Below are positions 29,839 through 40,632 of a stretch of DNA of 64,000 nt, piece after piece (the stretch's first letter is position 1; each line of letters begins with the position of its first letter). The position numbers were made by a program, and so were the translations under genes. This stretch comes from Cliona cf. orientalis. Taxonomy: Eukaryota > Porifera > Demospongiae > Clionaida > Clionaidae. The stretch covers positions 6,262,001 through 6,326,000 of the forward strand of contig OZ005695.1 in NCBI GenBank assembly GCA_963930775.1, written 5' to 3'. Under the pieces are notes generated by a model, which was not told where the DNA came from, made no database searches, and saw only the letters and a list, made by a program, of their open reading frames with translations.

Positions 29839-31896
29839 TTAATGATTCAGTTTGTTCCTGGTGACCATTACCCTACTCCTCCAGTCCTCCCTGTTCACAT
29901 AGCCTCCACACAGCCGCCTCCTATCAGTGAACGCAGTGCGGGCATGGAGAACTCGGTGATTATCAAAGATCAACGCCCTTCCTGGCTTCAAGTGAAATCG
30001 ATACTGGTACTCTCTCTCCCTCATGGTCTTCATGAAGGTCTGAATAGCTCCATATACATCAGCAATGGAGCCAGTTGGCTTCACCCTGTGCAGGGCTTGT
30101 AGTGTCCTGGTACTGATGGGGGAGCGGTCACAGTTGTTGAAGTGTACTTGCGAGATGCACCCTGTAGCTGGATTTAGAGTGAAGGGGACATAGGAGTTGA
30201 GGTAGTGGTTGTCCTTATCCTTATAACAGTAGTCAAGGGGAACCGTTGAGAGGATGTGGTAGTGTTCGGGATTAGCCTCTTTGATGACTTGAGCAAGTTT
30301 GAAGCCATCCACCAGAACACTTTCACCACCAGTGCCCTTAAAGTAGGTCACATGCAGCATTTGTAGACCTGGAGATTAATAATCCATTAATATTGTTGCT
30401 AGTACCCTGCAGCTGAATAAGTAAGTATATACTGTGCCAATGAAAGCACTGCAATACAAATATTATTTTCAATCCCTGATAAAAGAAATCGACGAGGAAA
30501 AGTACACGTATATCTTGTGGATACACACCCATGAGGGCTAGCTGAAAATCGAACCAGCTCAAGACGTGGTTAATAAAATTATCATACAGTTACTTTCATT
30601 TTTATCATTTCCAGGTATATAGTTGGGGCTGGCAAAAATGCAAGAATATTTTGGCTACAATACTATAGTTCTGAGCACAACAAACAAGTACAAAATTGTG
30701 GCTAATGCTCACCTGGTGCATCAAGGAAATAGTTTCCATCAGTATGGGAGTCTATTCCCATCGCAGTGTATGCAGTGTCTCTGAAATTAATAATACCGGT
30801 ATTATTTATTATACCACAGTGTCCCAGGCAAGTACCCACTCCCAGGTAAGCGTCCATGTACCACATTTCAAGGCATTAGTGTAGCAGCTTCTATACAAAT
30901 GTTATATCCTGGTGTGGGCCAAAACTGCAAGTTATGTTTCAGTGCCCATGGGCGTTTGCCCGGGACACTATATACAGTAATAATCAAAGTGAATAATGAC
31001 AAGTAAATTACATAAGGCCATTAAAAGTTATTACTTGTTCCCATCCCAATCTATACATGTATTCTGCCTCTATGATGCTGTCGTATACCCAATGACCATC
31101 CTTTACCAAATATCTCACAAAATTTTAATGGTGCTTGGAAATGATTCTTAGTTGTTTTTTTTTACATAGGTGCATACCCATGTTCCATATCATCAGCAGG
31201 CCTTGCAGTCACCTCAATATCCCAAAAGTCCCCATAGAACGTATTACGCAACACTCCTACTCTTTCTAATACTCTCCTAGAGAAGTGTGGTTCAAGAGGA
31301 ATTCCATCAATGAAGCAGAAGCCTCGTTGATCCACTTTATCTGACCACTCCAACCAGGCTCGCTCATCCTTTATGAATCTGCCATAGTCCACAACTGGAG
31401 GTGCACAGCTGATCTCCCTACCCCAAGTAGCAACTCCACTTGAGTCAAGCTCAATGACACTCTCTGGTCGCTGCCCTTCTCCTTGGCTTTCATATTCATA
31501 GGAGTGAGCCTTCAACCATGCCAGTGGGTAATTGGACTGGTGCCCATCCTCCCACTCAACTGCCAAGCTATCGTGGTGTATGGATCCACTGTTTTCACGT
31601 AGCTGCACTGATCTTGGTCTGAGGTCAGCACTGATGGTGAGGGTGTCCAGCAGTCTTTGCTGAGTCTGAGGGTGGTAGCACTCACTACACTGACAGTTGT
31701 CTCTCAGCCAGATGTGGTGAAACTTGCTCCAGAAGCTGGGTACACTGTCGTCTCTTCTCTTCCATTTGATCTCAACTGAATCCGTACTTTGTTTGAGGCT
31801 GACTCCAGCCTTGTTAAGTTGTGTACTCAAGAGTCGTGAATTTCGTATGGAGAAGTGGCTACGAGCATATGCATACGCGGTTAATAACCCTCGCAT
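29839..31896 (-). CDS. TMLHE: Trimethyllysine dioxygenase, mitochondrial
   Basis: This Fe(II)/2-oxoglutarate oxygenase performs the first step of carnitine synthesis, hydroxylating N6-trimethyllysine. Three exons (31896-31178, 30780-30713, 30368-29839) close to 438 aa; the human protein is 421. The N-terminus is basic and amphipathic (SHFSIRNSRLLS), fitting a mitochondrial presequence. The small zinc-binding domain shows WLRDNCQCSECYHP. The catalytic part has DTAYT, the iron ligands HTD in DSHTDGNYF, GTGGESVLVDGF, and the distal FDNHRVLHAR with the third His and the 2-oxoglutarate Arg close by. The spacing GDTAYT...HTD...GTGG favours TMLHE over gamma-butyrobetaine dioxygenase. The middle exon is only 68 bases. 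The gene is convergent with adaptor 1. Confidence 0.9.
30818..30972. mobile_element. MITE with splice-donor-like ends, second copy
   Basis: Ends AGTGTCCCAGGCAAGTACCC and GGGCGTTTGCCCGGGACACT are inverted relatives of the 18131 and 56727 copies. It lies in the first TMLHE intron. Confidence 0.65.
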
Positions 31897-32676
31897 CTCG
31901 ATTATCGTAAGTGGGTGTGGTTCGAGGGTGTGGCCTCACCTAGACACGTGATTACCGATCGATCGAGGTTTTTGTACGGTTTCTTTGCGAGCTTCTAAAA
32001 CTTCGTTCTTGCTTGCTAGAGGGAGTCCAGCTCCATCGCCGGCTCCAAGGATGTCAAACAGAGTGACCTACTTTGAGGGCAGCCACAAGTCCACGGTCGT
32101 CCCGGACTCCCGGACTCCATGACCCACCAAGTAAATTTTTGCGTCGACCTTAAATAGTCGCTCTTCTTGGTGAACACCGACACTGAATTCTTTTCGGTAG
32201 CAGCAGGCGTCAAACATGGTTTTCTATCTTCTGGATCTTTCATAGCTGCCACATGGCTGTAGTATCGCCGAAGTCCAATCGCCCGATGAACAAATTTTCG
32301 CGACGCCTAAAATCTTCGCCCATTCTGGGCTTAATAGCCTGCCTGGTCCTTTGCTTTGACCAGCTGTGGCAAAAGTTGATCGCTATGCACTAGCTAACTC
32401 TTAGTCTTAACTCTATCGCCAGTGTCTGTTAATCAAAACATTTGTAGAACCTTAGCCTCGAACCCAGGCTCCCCGAAAGTGAGCCTGGATTCGAGGCTAG
32501 TAGAACCTATGCATGCCTGCAATAGTTTCTGTACTGACTTGACTCACATGGTCAATGGCAAGGGAAAGTCCCGTTTGGTCACGTGGTCTAATTGTGCATG
32601 CGCACAGAGCTAGAGCTGAGCGAGGAACCCTACACTTCAGTGTATCGCTAGTAATCACAGGTAATAGCGCCTTAGC
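31897..32676. other. Divergent intergenic region TMLHE/TRIM-NHL
   Basis: It holds both promoters. A near-perfect palindrome at about 32454-32500 (arms TAGCCTCGAACCCAGGCT and AGCCTGGATTCGAGGCTA) belongs to a short dispersed family. A GC-richer block at 32020-32130 contains a short ATG frame at 32051-32122 (MSNRVTYFEGSHKS...) of 23 codons, which I cannot assign. Confidence 0.5.
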
Positions 32677-34890
32677 ATGGAAGAAGAGGTTCAAGTTTCA
32701 ACTAAGGAAGCACTAGATAAGCTCAATGCTAAGCTGGAGTGTGCTATTTGCTTTGATACATACCAGGATCCTAAACTGCTACCATGTTTTCACGTGTTCT
32801 GCAAGCAGTGTCTAGATAAACTTGTGGTAGAAGATGGTTCCTCTCTCAGCTGCCCTACCTGCCGCCATGTGACACCGTTACCCAAGGGGGTGGCTGGTTT
32901 GCAGACTGACTTTCACGTTGAGCACATGTTTGAAATCCGTGATGCATTCAAGAAGGCTACCAAGTTTACACAAGAAAGTTTATGTGACAAATGCAAGCAA
33001 GAGGATGCTGTAGTTTTCTGCTCAAACTGCAACCAGTTCATCTGTGATAAATGCAAGAACATGCACCAGCTCTTTTCTGAGCTAAAGATCCACCAGATAG
33101 TGTCACTGGACAGAGTTAGAGAAGATGCCACCAATATGGTCCGCACTAGCAAGCAGACTCTGCACTGCCCTAAGCATCCCAGTGAGATATTGAAGCTCTA
33201 CTGCGAGACATGCGTTGAGCTGATCTGCCCCGACTGTATTGTCAAGCTCCACAAGGATCACGACTATGATCTGGTGGTGGATGTCTTCACCAAGCACAAG
33301 GAGGAGATCGTTGCACAGGTCCAACCCTTGAAACAGCAACTGGAAGAGACTGATAAAAGTCTTCTCAAGTTTAATGCTAGAGAGAAAGAGATCACAGAAC
33401 AGAATGAAACCGCTAAAGAGAAACTCCATGAAGAATTCGATGAGCTCCATAGGATTTTGGAACAGAGGAGAGCTGAGCTTGGGGCTAAGCTGGATCAACT
33501 TGCACAAAAGAAGCTGAAGAAGTTGGCAGCCCAAAAGGATCATGTAGAAATGCTTCAAGCTCAGTTGAGTAGCTGCTTAGAGCATGCTGAGGGAGGGCTG
33601 AGGACAGGTACTGAGGCTCAGGTGCTAGCAATGAAGAAGCCAGTGCTCCAACGAATCAAACAGATCACCACTGAAGTTCAGACCTGCTTAGAGCCGGAAG
33701 AGGAAGCAAACATTGCCATTGTTGTAACCATGAAAGAAACTCTTCACAAGTCCTGCGCTCAGTTTGTTGACATTATTGAGAATCCTGGCAATAGTGGCCA
33801 GAAAGAGGTACTTCAACGTACACATGTTGGCAAGCGATCCAGTTTCATAGTCCATGTTGGCGGTGATAAGGAAGCTACTCACCTCACTGCTGAGTTAACT
33901 CATGAGACATCTACCAACTGTACAATCGTGAGGCAGTCCAAGGGACAGTATGAGGTGTGCTATCGGCCTATCAGGGTAGGGAAACATGAACTGCACATCA
34001 AAGCTGGTGGACATGATGTCCTAGGGAGCCCGTTTACCATTGTGGTATCGCCATCAAAGAAACACCTTCGTAAACCATCTGTAGTTCTGAATGAAATAGA
34101 AGGGCCAATTGCTCTCGCAGTAAACCATGATTGTGATATTATTGTGACAGAGAGTAATTCAAATTTGATAACGGTTGCAGTTCTGTCCCAGGATGGAAAA
34201 AGAAGGCAGACTCTTGAGCTCGTTAGTGAAGGAAAATTTAAAAATCCTCATGGAGTGACCATGGACTCTAGAGGGAATGTGTATGTTACTGACCGTGATG
34301 CCAGTTGTGTCTACATGTTCACACCACAGCACACCTTGATCCAATCAGTAGGATCAAGAGGCAGTGGAAACTTACAGTTTTTTCATCCAATTGGAATTTC
34401 GTTCAACCCTAAAGGAAACAAATTTTATGTATGCGACGAAGATAATCATCGAGTGCAAGTGTTGAGAAATGACTTGTCATATGACTATTGTTTTGGCAGG
34501 AAAGGGACAGAGGCTGGAGAATTCACCAACCCTCTCTATGCAGCGTTCGATAGCAAAGGAGATGTTTACATCACCGACTGCTACAATAACCGTGTACAGG
34601 TGTTCACTCCTGGTGGTCAGTTTATACGATCTATCCAGGACAAGTCTCGTGGTCAGAAATTGGAGCATCCTTATGCAATTGCTATTGATAGTGTTGACAA
34701 TGTATACGTCAGTGAGAGGGACAGACACTGTATCACTATATTCAACTCGGACGGTCAGTATGTGTCGTCCTTTGATGGGGAAAGTCAATTCCATGGTATC
34801 TATGGATTATACTATGATGATTTCTGTGGTTCCCTTTTTGTGTCTGACCATTTCAATAACTGTATCCTTAAATTTGATATGTCCCAGTGA
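32677..34890 (+). CDS. TRIM-NHL protein, intronless
   Basis: This is a probable RING-type E3 ubiquitin ligase of the TRIM2/TRIM3/TRIM71 type, 737 aa in one exon. Domains in order: RING at about 22-62 (CAICFDTYQDP, CFHVFCKQC, CPTCR); two B-boxes at about 103-145 and 163-200; a coiled coil at about 205-310; a filamin/Ig-like domain at about 385-457 ending GSPFTIVV; and an NHL beta-propeller from about 480 to the end (PHGVTMDSRGNVYVTD, HPIGISFNPKGNKFYVCD, NPLYAAFDSKGDVYITD, HPYAIAIDSVDNVYVSE). All RING zinc ligands are present. NHL propellers in this family bind RNA or protein partners. The lack of introns contrasts with every neighbour and suggests a retrocopy origin or an expanded lineage. The exact vertebrate orthologue is not clear. 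Confidence 0.95.
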   Translation: MEEEVQVSTKEALDKLNAKLECAICFDTYQDPKLLPCFHVFCKQCLDKLVVEDGSSLSCPTCRHVTPLPKGVAGLQTDFHVEHMFEIRDAFKKATKFTQESLCDKCKQEDAVVFCSNCNQFICDKCKNMHQLFSELKIHQIVSLDRVREDATNMVRTSKQTLHCPKHPSEILKLYCETCVELICPDCIVKLHKDHDYDLVVDVFTKHKEEIVAQVQPLKQQLEETDKSLLKFNAREKEITEQNETAKEKLHEEFDELHRILEQRRAELGAKLDQLAQKKLKKLAAQKDHVEMLQAQLSSCLEHAEGGLRTGTEAQVLAMKKPVLQRIKQITTEVQTCLEPEEEANIAIVVTMKETLHKSCAQFVDIIENPGNSGQKEVLQRTHVGKRSSFIVHVGGDKEATHLTAELTHETSTNCTIVRQSKGQYEVCYRPIRVGKHELHIKAGGHDVLGSPFTIVVSPSKKHLRKPSVVLNEIEGPIALAVNHDCDIIVTESNSNLITVAVLSQDGKRRQTLELVSEGKFKNPHGVTMDSRGNVYVTDRDASCVYMFTPQHTLIQSVGSRGSGNLQFFHPIGISFNPKGNKFYVCDEDNHRVQVLRNDLSYDYCFGRKGTEAGEFTNPLYAAFDSKGDVYITDCYNNRVQVFTPGGQFIRSIQDKSRGQKLEHPYAIAIDSVDNVYVSERDRHCITIFNSDGQYVSSFDGESQFHGIYGLYYDDFCGSLFVSDHFNNCILKFDMSQ

Positions 34891-34893
34891 TTA

Positions 34894-35742
34894 ACACCAC
34901 AAACTCTTATTCTTGATTGTCATATGACATTGTTGATCGTTGCTCAGTGTATAATATTATATTAGTTATTGCCTTGATCCTGAACCAGGCCCTGCCCTCA
35001 CATGAATCATTATTTACATGAAAGTACGGTGGCCGAGAGGGACACTGCCGCGGCGGCTCGAGCCGCGCAAAGGCCGCCTTTGGCCGCTGCAGCAGTGTCC
35101 TTCTTGGCCACCGTATGAAAGAGTTCACCCATCCATTATACACTCTGTGGGGTATTATGATTATTTATCAAGTGGCATAACTTGAAAATGAAAACAGATG
35201 ACAAACTTTTAAATATTTCTAGAATCATTTTCCATATTCACCTGTATCTCTGCCAAATTTCACGATTCAATACCCTAGCTATAGCTTACCATTTGATACG
35301 TACCTTTACTGTTTCAGAAAAGTAAATTTCTGCTAGGGATGTAATTACTATCATGTTGGCTGATCTGCCTTTAGTCTCTGCACTTGCACTGCACCATATT
35401 ATTATCATATGTACCTAGCCATGCATGGCTAAGCAGAGCAGGTTGCAATTGATTGAGTGCATGTATCGAGAGCCATACTTCAATAATAATAATCGTGCAT
35501 GCAGGATAGATTTCAAGATCAAACATAAACTTAATTTCAGAACAATATTATTATTACTGCATAATGTGCACTGAATAACATATACACGAAAATTGATGAT
35601 ACTCGACATTGTAATAATAATTACATCGCACAGATACATAAATACATGAATGTCAAAGATTGTGCAACAAGAGGAGGAAAAGATGAAAGTGATAAGCTTC
35701 AGAGATGTGTGACTGAATAGAGGAAAGAATCGTTAGGGTGGG
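34894..35742. other. Convergent intergenic region TRIM-NHL to ARMC1
   Basis: No exon was recognised. It contains the CpG-rich palindromic element listed separately and AT-rich sequence expected of 3' UTRs. Confidence 0.5.
35025..35115. mobile_element. 91-bp CpG-rich palindromic element
   Basis: It starts TACGGTGGCCGAGAGGGACA and ends TGTCCTTCTTGGCCACCGTA, inverted copies that can fold into a near-complete hairpin. The centre is unusually GC-rich (CCGCGGCGGCTCGAGCCGCG) for this AT-rich neighbourhood. Confidence 0.8.
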
Positions 35743-38700
35743 TCACCAGTAAAAGTTGTTGGCTAGAAAACTGCTGACACTGCTAAACCATCCACCTCCT
35801 CCGCCCGCTGCCCCACTCTTCTCAACCGCCTGTAGAACGTGTGATAACAGTCATGCCAGCAGTGACATAATAATTATTGCAATAACGTAATCTTGTATGT
35901 ACCCAGTATGGTGTGTGTACGTACACCATATTGATTGTGTGTGTTTGTCTTCGCCTAGCTGACACGCAAGGTATACAAATGGTAAAATTAATGGTATCAC
36001 CGTAAGGTGTGTGCATACAAGAACATGAATTACTAAGCTACATGTACATGACATTGTATGTATACTCACAGTGTCACTATCGATTTCTACGTGAGGGTCA
36101 TGTTCTGGAAGATAGTCTGGAAGCTGTTTATATTGAAGCAGAATAATGTAAACCTTGTTACAGACTACAGCAATGACTGGTATATACATGTATATACCTT
36201 GGCTGGTTTAGTGTTTTCCTTCTCATCTTGAACTGGTGCTTCTGGTGATGGACCATAGGACAGAAGCACCTGCATGTATAACACCCCAGCCAAGGGTAGG
36301 AATGGCCAAATATAATATTATTACACAAACCTCTTCTCCATTCTCATTCTTGATGACATGCTTGACTGTGAGTTCTCGAGTGGCGTCCAGAGCCCTGCAT
36401 GGCACCTCGGGCCTCATGTCTGTTCGCACTCTCAGAATGCAGCGCTTCTGGGGCATGTTGAAGGTAAAGCTGATGACTCCCTTCACTCCAAGCAGCGTAT
36501 CTTCCACTAGCTTCCTTGACTCCTGAAGAGATGACAAATAATAATATAAAGAACTGTACACATCCCATTCCATATTACAGTATGTGCATGTATATTTAAT
36601 TGCCATCCCGCTCACCCACCTGATCCTTGAGGTTTTCAATCTGTAGTACGATCAATTTAGCTCTCTTATTCGATGCTCCCAGGAAGACATTACTGCCTCT
36701 TACTGATGAACGAGACTGGGAGAGTGGTCTGTAAATGACAATATTATTATTATGCTGCTCTATCATGAATTTAGCAGCATAGGAGTAGTAAGGTTACAGT
36801 GCACCTGTACATGTGGGGACACAGTATGACAACTCTCTACAGAGACACTGTTTGAGGTCCCTCCCTTCCCTAGTGTTATAGTGTACTGAAAAACCCAGGA
36901 TAAAACAGCTAGACATTGTCCTCAGGAAATCCTTTCCATAGGAGAGTTCAAGCCCTATTGAGTTACATGTAGTAAGCCATGGCAATGTGTATGAATGGCA
37001 GGGGCACAGACACAGGGGCCAGCAAGGTGCACATTCATTTAGTGGATATCGATGATTTCAGCTGAGCAGCATAATGAGAACACTGGCAGTGTGACAGTAC
37101 AGTACTCTTTACCTACAGTACCTTGTAGTGCCAGCTGGAGGAATGAGAAGGTCATGTACCCGCTGAGCCGAGGCTTTCACGTCAGGACGAGAGTGTTGTC
37201 TAAAGATCAAAGGAAAGCACAACAAAGGCATTATGTCAAATTACAGTACATGTATCAGCAAAGGAACCTGACTCTTAGTCGTAAGTTACAAGAAGCAATA
37301 ATAGTACAGGATATCTTGGGGTATGGTGACTGGCAAACTACTCAGCTACACAATACAAATATGTGTAAGTGTGGGCCACAAATTTTCATCACTCACCCCC
37401 TCCCCCCAAGCTGTAATTTATTACCCTGCATACATGCACAAGGGGTAAAGTAATCGGTTGTGGCATTGTCGTTAGCATAAAAATCGCCTTATCTTGAGAT
37501 ATAGGCATCTAAACAACTCGTAAACACAACAAATCATGACTGGTAAAGATCGTCAAAATGTTCTGAATTAAGAAGCCCAATGGAACCAAATTAATCAACA
37601 AAATAATATTAATATAGGTAGTATCAGTTCATATTTTCTTCGCCTAGGTCTGGTACAGAGAGTGCTTTTTGTCATTGGGACCACCTGGTACAACTAAGCA
37701 GCGTTTCCACTATTATTTGAAATTCTCACAAAATTATAGCCATGCAAAAAAAAATAAATCTATAGATATCGATTGTGCAATGTGCAGGTGGTGTATGTGC
37801 TCTACAGAGCTCTAGTTTTTCTATAGTTATTTAACTGCTGCAATCATGTCATTATTGGAATAATAGATGGTAGGAACATACCTGCTGATGATGCGTCTGA
37901 TGCTGATGAGCAAACCCACTTCACTCTTCATCAGTGGTCGGTTGGATGGTACTTGAGCGAGGTAATGCAGAGCCTGCACATGCATGGAGTGTATACAAAA
38001 TAAGGGTAAATTTGTGCCCAAGGTGTGTACCATGCCCATTTGCTGCTTTGAAGACCTGCTACATGCACATAATTATTATCATTTGCCAAGCAGTCCAAGA
38101 AATGTGCCAAGATCTCATGCTTAACTTAACATTCACCTCACTACGTACAGGGATATGCTCATATTGCTACATGTACAGTAGGAGACAGAAAAACTATGAA
38201 GTTTTTGTTCTGATTTTGCCGATATTATACAAAATTAGGAGCCAGCTCATTCACTCGCCAAAAGAGCAGTAGTAGCATACTGTCTCAAGAGTCTTTGGAG
38301 ACTGTGGTACATGTAGTTAGTATGTTCTGTGATCATGGCTTGTTCTGGGATCAAAGTTAGCTATTGATGATCAATTGAGCTCGTGTTGCCAATCGACCCC
38401 AATCACTTCCAGATGCAACCGCTCAGCCAAAATTTCGGCTTGCTTAGACCGCTCATGTGGCTTACCGTATAGCCGGAAATATTGGCGGGCATTAAATTTG
38501 GCGATTGAGCCCAAAATCACTATTGAAAGAATACTGGCTGATTTAAATTTGGCGGTTCGGTACGGGATCGCCATACGTATATATGCGAGTAGGAAATTTT
38601 GGCGGATTTTAATTTGGCGGTTGTAATAATAGACCGCCAAACCGCCAAATTTAATTCCCCGCCAAATTTTCCGGCTATACGGTATTTGAGTTAGCTATAA

Positions 38701-40083
38701 TCAGGATAATGGGCCATTTTCTGTCACTGCACTCCAGTTACTATTTTTCTGTGCATGGGATAGGTACTCGTTCGGAACAGAAACATCACTTTTTTTTTTA
38801 CTCTTACTGTATATGTGACTGGGGAATCTTATCTTATAGAGTTTCTAAAGTACGAATCAGTACATATACATGCATGTCCAGTATGGTAGAGTAAGGGGCC
38901 AGAATTAGTTCATATCAGAGTTGTTATCCCAACAGCCAACTCACACTTCCAAGGTAATAATGTACCCTATGACCATATTCCAGAGGCCATGCGTTTGGTG
39001 GTGCCATGGTAACAGTTATATTATTAGAATGCACTGCTCCTATAAGCATCTTGGCCTGGCATACCACAGTTGTTTATATTGCAAGCAGAAGCAAAAAATT
39101 ACTAGAAAATGTGCCCTTGTGAATGGGACCTTTATTATGTTGACTATTGGTTAAACAATGCTGAACTATTTACCTCCAATGCTGTGAGAACCACTTGTGG
39201 ATTGTCATTATCCAGGAAAATTACCAGACCTGGCAGACACCCCTGGTCCTGAGAGGAGAGGGGAAGGAGGTGGGAGAGAGAGAATATACACTGAATACCA
39301 GTCTTTATTAAACACAGAACAGCATGTAGTACATGCCCACACATTTGAATCATGGTACATAACTTAGTAATGGGATTAATTCCACCGACATGAACATGAC
39401 AATGTATGAACAAATCTCGAGGAAATAATGCACAGGTGCAGCAGATATGAGTACATGTACATTCATTGTATACGTGTAATTGTGCTAACACTTTACAAGA
39501 TTGGTGAGGACTACTGCAAATTGGAGTGTGCTACAGCTTAAGAGATTAGGTAATACACACTCCTTTTCACATCACATTTACAAGCAACACTCTATTCACA
39601 CACACACACATCAGTGATATTTTACAATAGCTGACATCATAGCAGGTATTTGATACTGACACATCTGGATGTTCACAAAATAGGAGCCCTACATCAGGGT
39701 TGCATACAGGATTTTTTTCTGGGGGGGGGGGGGGGGGGGGGGGAGGGGCGATCTCACGGACGACTTATGTATGTATATGCGCCGCTGCCATGCGTATATG
39801 CTAGTAAATAAATCACACAACAATGCTGTGATAACAAACGATTGGTTTTTGCTTATGTATGTCATCATATTATTTGTGCTGTATATATTACATGTATATT
39901 ATTATGGAATCCTGGGGGGGGGGGGGGGGAGATCCCAGTGCGCCCCCCCCCCCCCCCTCTGTATGCAACCCTGTACATGTAGCCACATGTATACTAGCCA
40001 CAACTTACCCTGACAATAGTAGCTCGGTTCTGTGGGTCTGCTGCTAGGTCCCTCAGCTGCTGAACAACTTTCAAAACGTCCAT
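35743..40083 (-). CDS. ARMC1: Armadillo repeat-containing protein 1
   Basis: Nine short exons were read: 40083-40009, 39248-39174, 37973-37882, 37199-37122, 36728-36620, 36522-36331, 36269-36198, 36123-36070 and 35829-35743. They close to 277 aa; human ARMC1 is 282. The start MDVLKVVQQLRDLAADPQNR and DQGCLPGLVIFLDNDNPQVV form the armadillo part. FLGASNKRAK, GVISFTFNMPQKRC and KHVIKNENGEE form the ferredoxin/HMA-like domain. The tail GWFSSVSSFLANNFYW matches the family C-terminus. ARMC1 is known as a cytosolic and mitochondrial outer-membrane protein that influences mitochondrial distribution with the MICOS/MIB machinery. It is divergent from the MTFR1-like gene. Introns carry two repeats (37420-37815, 38463-38684) and a poly(G) element. 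Confidence 0.93.
37420..37815. repeat. Dispersed repeat, GGGGTAAAG family, copy 2
   Basis: It begins TTACCCTGCATACATGCACA followed by AGGGGTAAAGTAATC and ends GTATGTGCTCTACAGAGCTC. Internal landmarks (CATGACTGGTAAAGATC, GGTAGTATCAGTTCATAT, AAATCTATAGAT) are shared with the 59970 and 63236 copies. Confidence 0.75.
38463..38684. mobile_element. TACCGTAT-ended inverted-repeat element, 222 bp
   Basis: Ends TACCGTATAGCCGGAAATAT and TTTTCCGGCTATACGGTA are inverted copies. The interior is built from alternating TTTGGCGG/CCGCCAAA blocks. It lies in an ARMC1 intron. Confidence 0.88.
39695..39973. mobile_element. Poly(G)-bearing inverted-repeat element, 279 bp
   Basis: The 15-base TIRs CAGGGTTGCATACAG (39695-39709) and CTGTATGCAACCCTG (39959-39973) are perfect. 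A 23-G run follows the left arm closely and a 15-C run precedes the right arm; a 16-G run lies at 39914-39929. A related element is at 52638-52886. It lies in the first ARMC1 intron. Confidence 0.8.
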
Positions 40084-40632
40084 TTGCTCATAATACAGGG
40101 AGACCCCACTGCATGGTGAAGAGCAGGCACATACGTGTAACATTACAAGGCTCCATGTTTGAAATTTATAAACTCAGGTTCATGGCTTCTTACAAGTGAA
40201 CTTTGTTGTTTTCTCCTAGCTCTATTGGTACAGCTACAGTCTCTCCCTAGGCCCTCGCTTGGATTTAGTATACGTCACAGAAGATAAGAGAGTAGCAGAG
40301 AAATGGAGCAATGAAGAGGCACTCTGGATCATGGAACAGCGACTTCAAAAGCTAGCTCTGCAAAATTACTTGGAGCACGTGATAAACGATAATCCTGCTC
40401 GCTGATTGGCTACGTTTAAATTTGAACATGCATGCATACCTTCAACGTGTAATTAGAGAAGATCCCAGTGCCAAGGAGAATTAGAAGAGTACCTCCTTCT
40501 CAAGTGGCTGTTTATTTATTCTGGATCCCGTTCCTCAACGCTCTAGGGTTGGGTGAGAGAACAGTATCGACCTGGAATTCGAACTGTAAGACAGTGAAGG
40601 CAAAGCTGTGGATATTCTAATTATAGAGCACC
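40084..40632. promoter_or_regulatory. Divergent region ARMC1/MTFR1-like
   Basis: About 550 bp lie between the two start codons. It contains an inverted CCAAT box (GATTGGCT at 40404-40411). It also contains an unassigned exon-like frame, listed separately. The shared promoter is inferred. Confidence 0.45.
40220..40405 (+). other. Unassigned exon-like open frame
   Basis: Directly after an acceptor-like TTTTCTCCTAG, a frame of 61 sense codons runs to TGA: it starts LYWYSYSLSLGPRLDLVYVT and continues with EDKRVAEKWSNEEALWIMEQ. It has no ATG at its start, so it would be a terminal exon of a plus-strand gene whose other exons I could not find. The amino-acid composition looks protein-like. I do not recognise the family. 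It may be chance or an old gene remnant. Confidence 0.35.
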
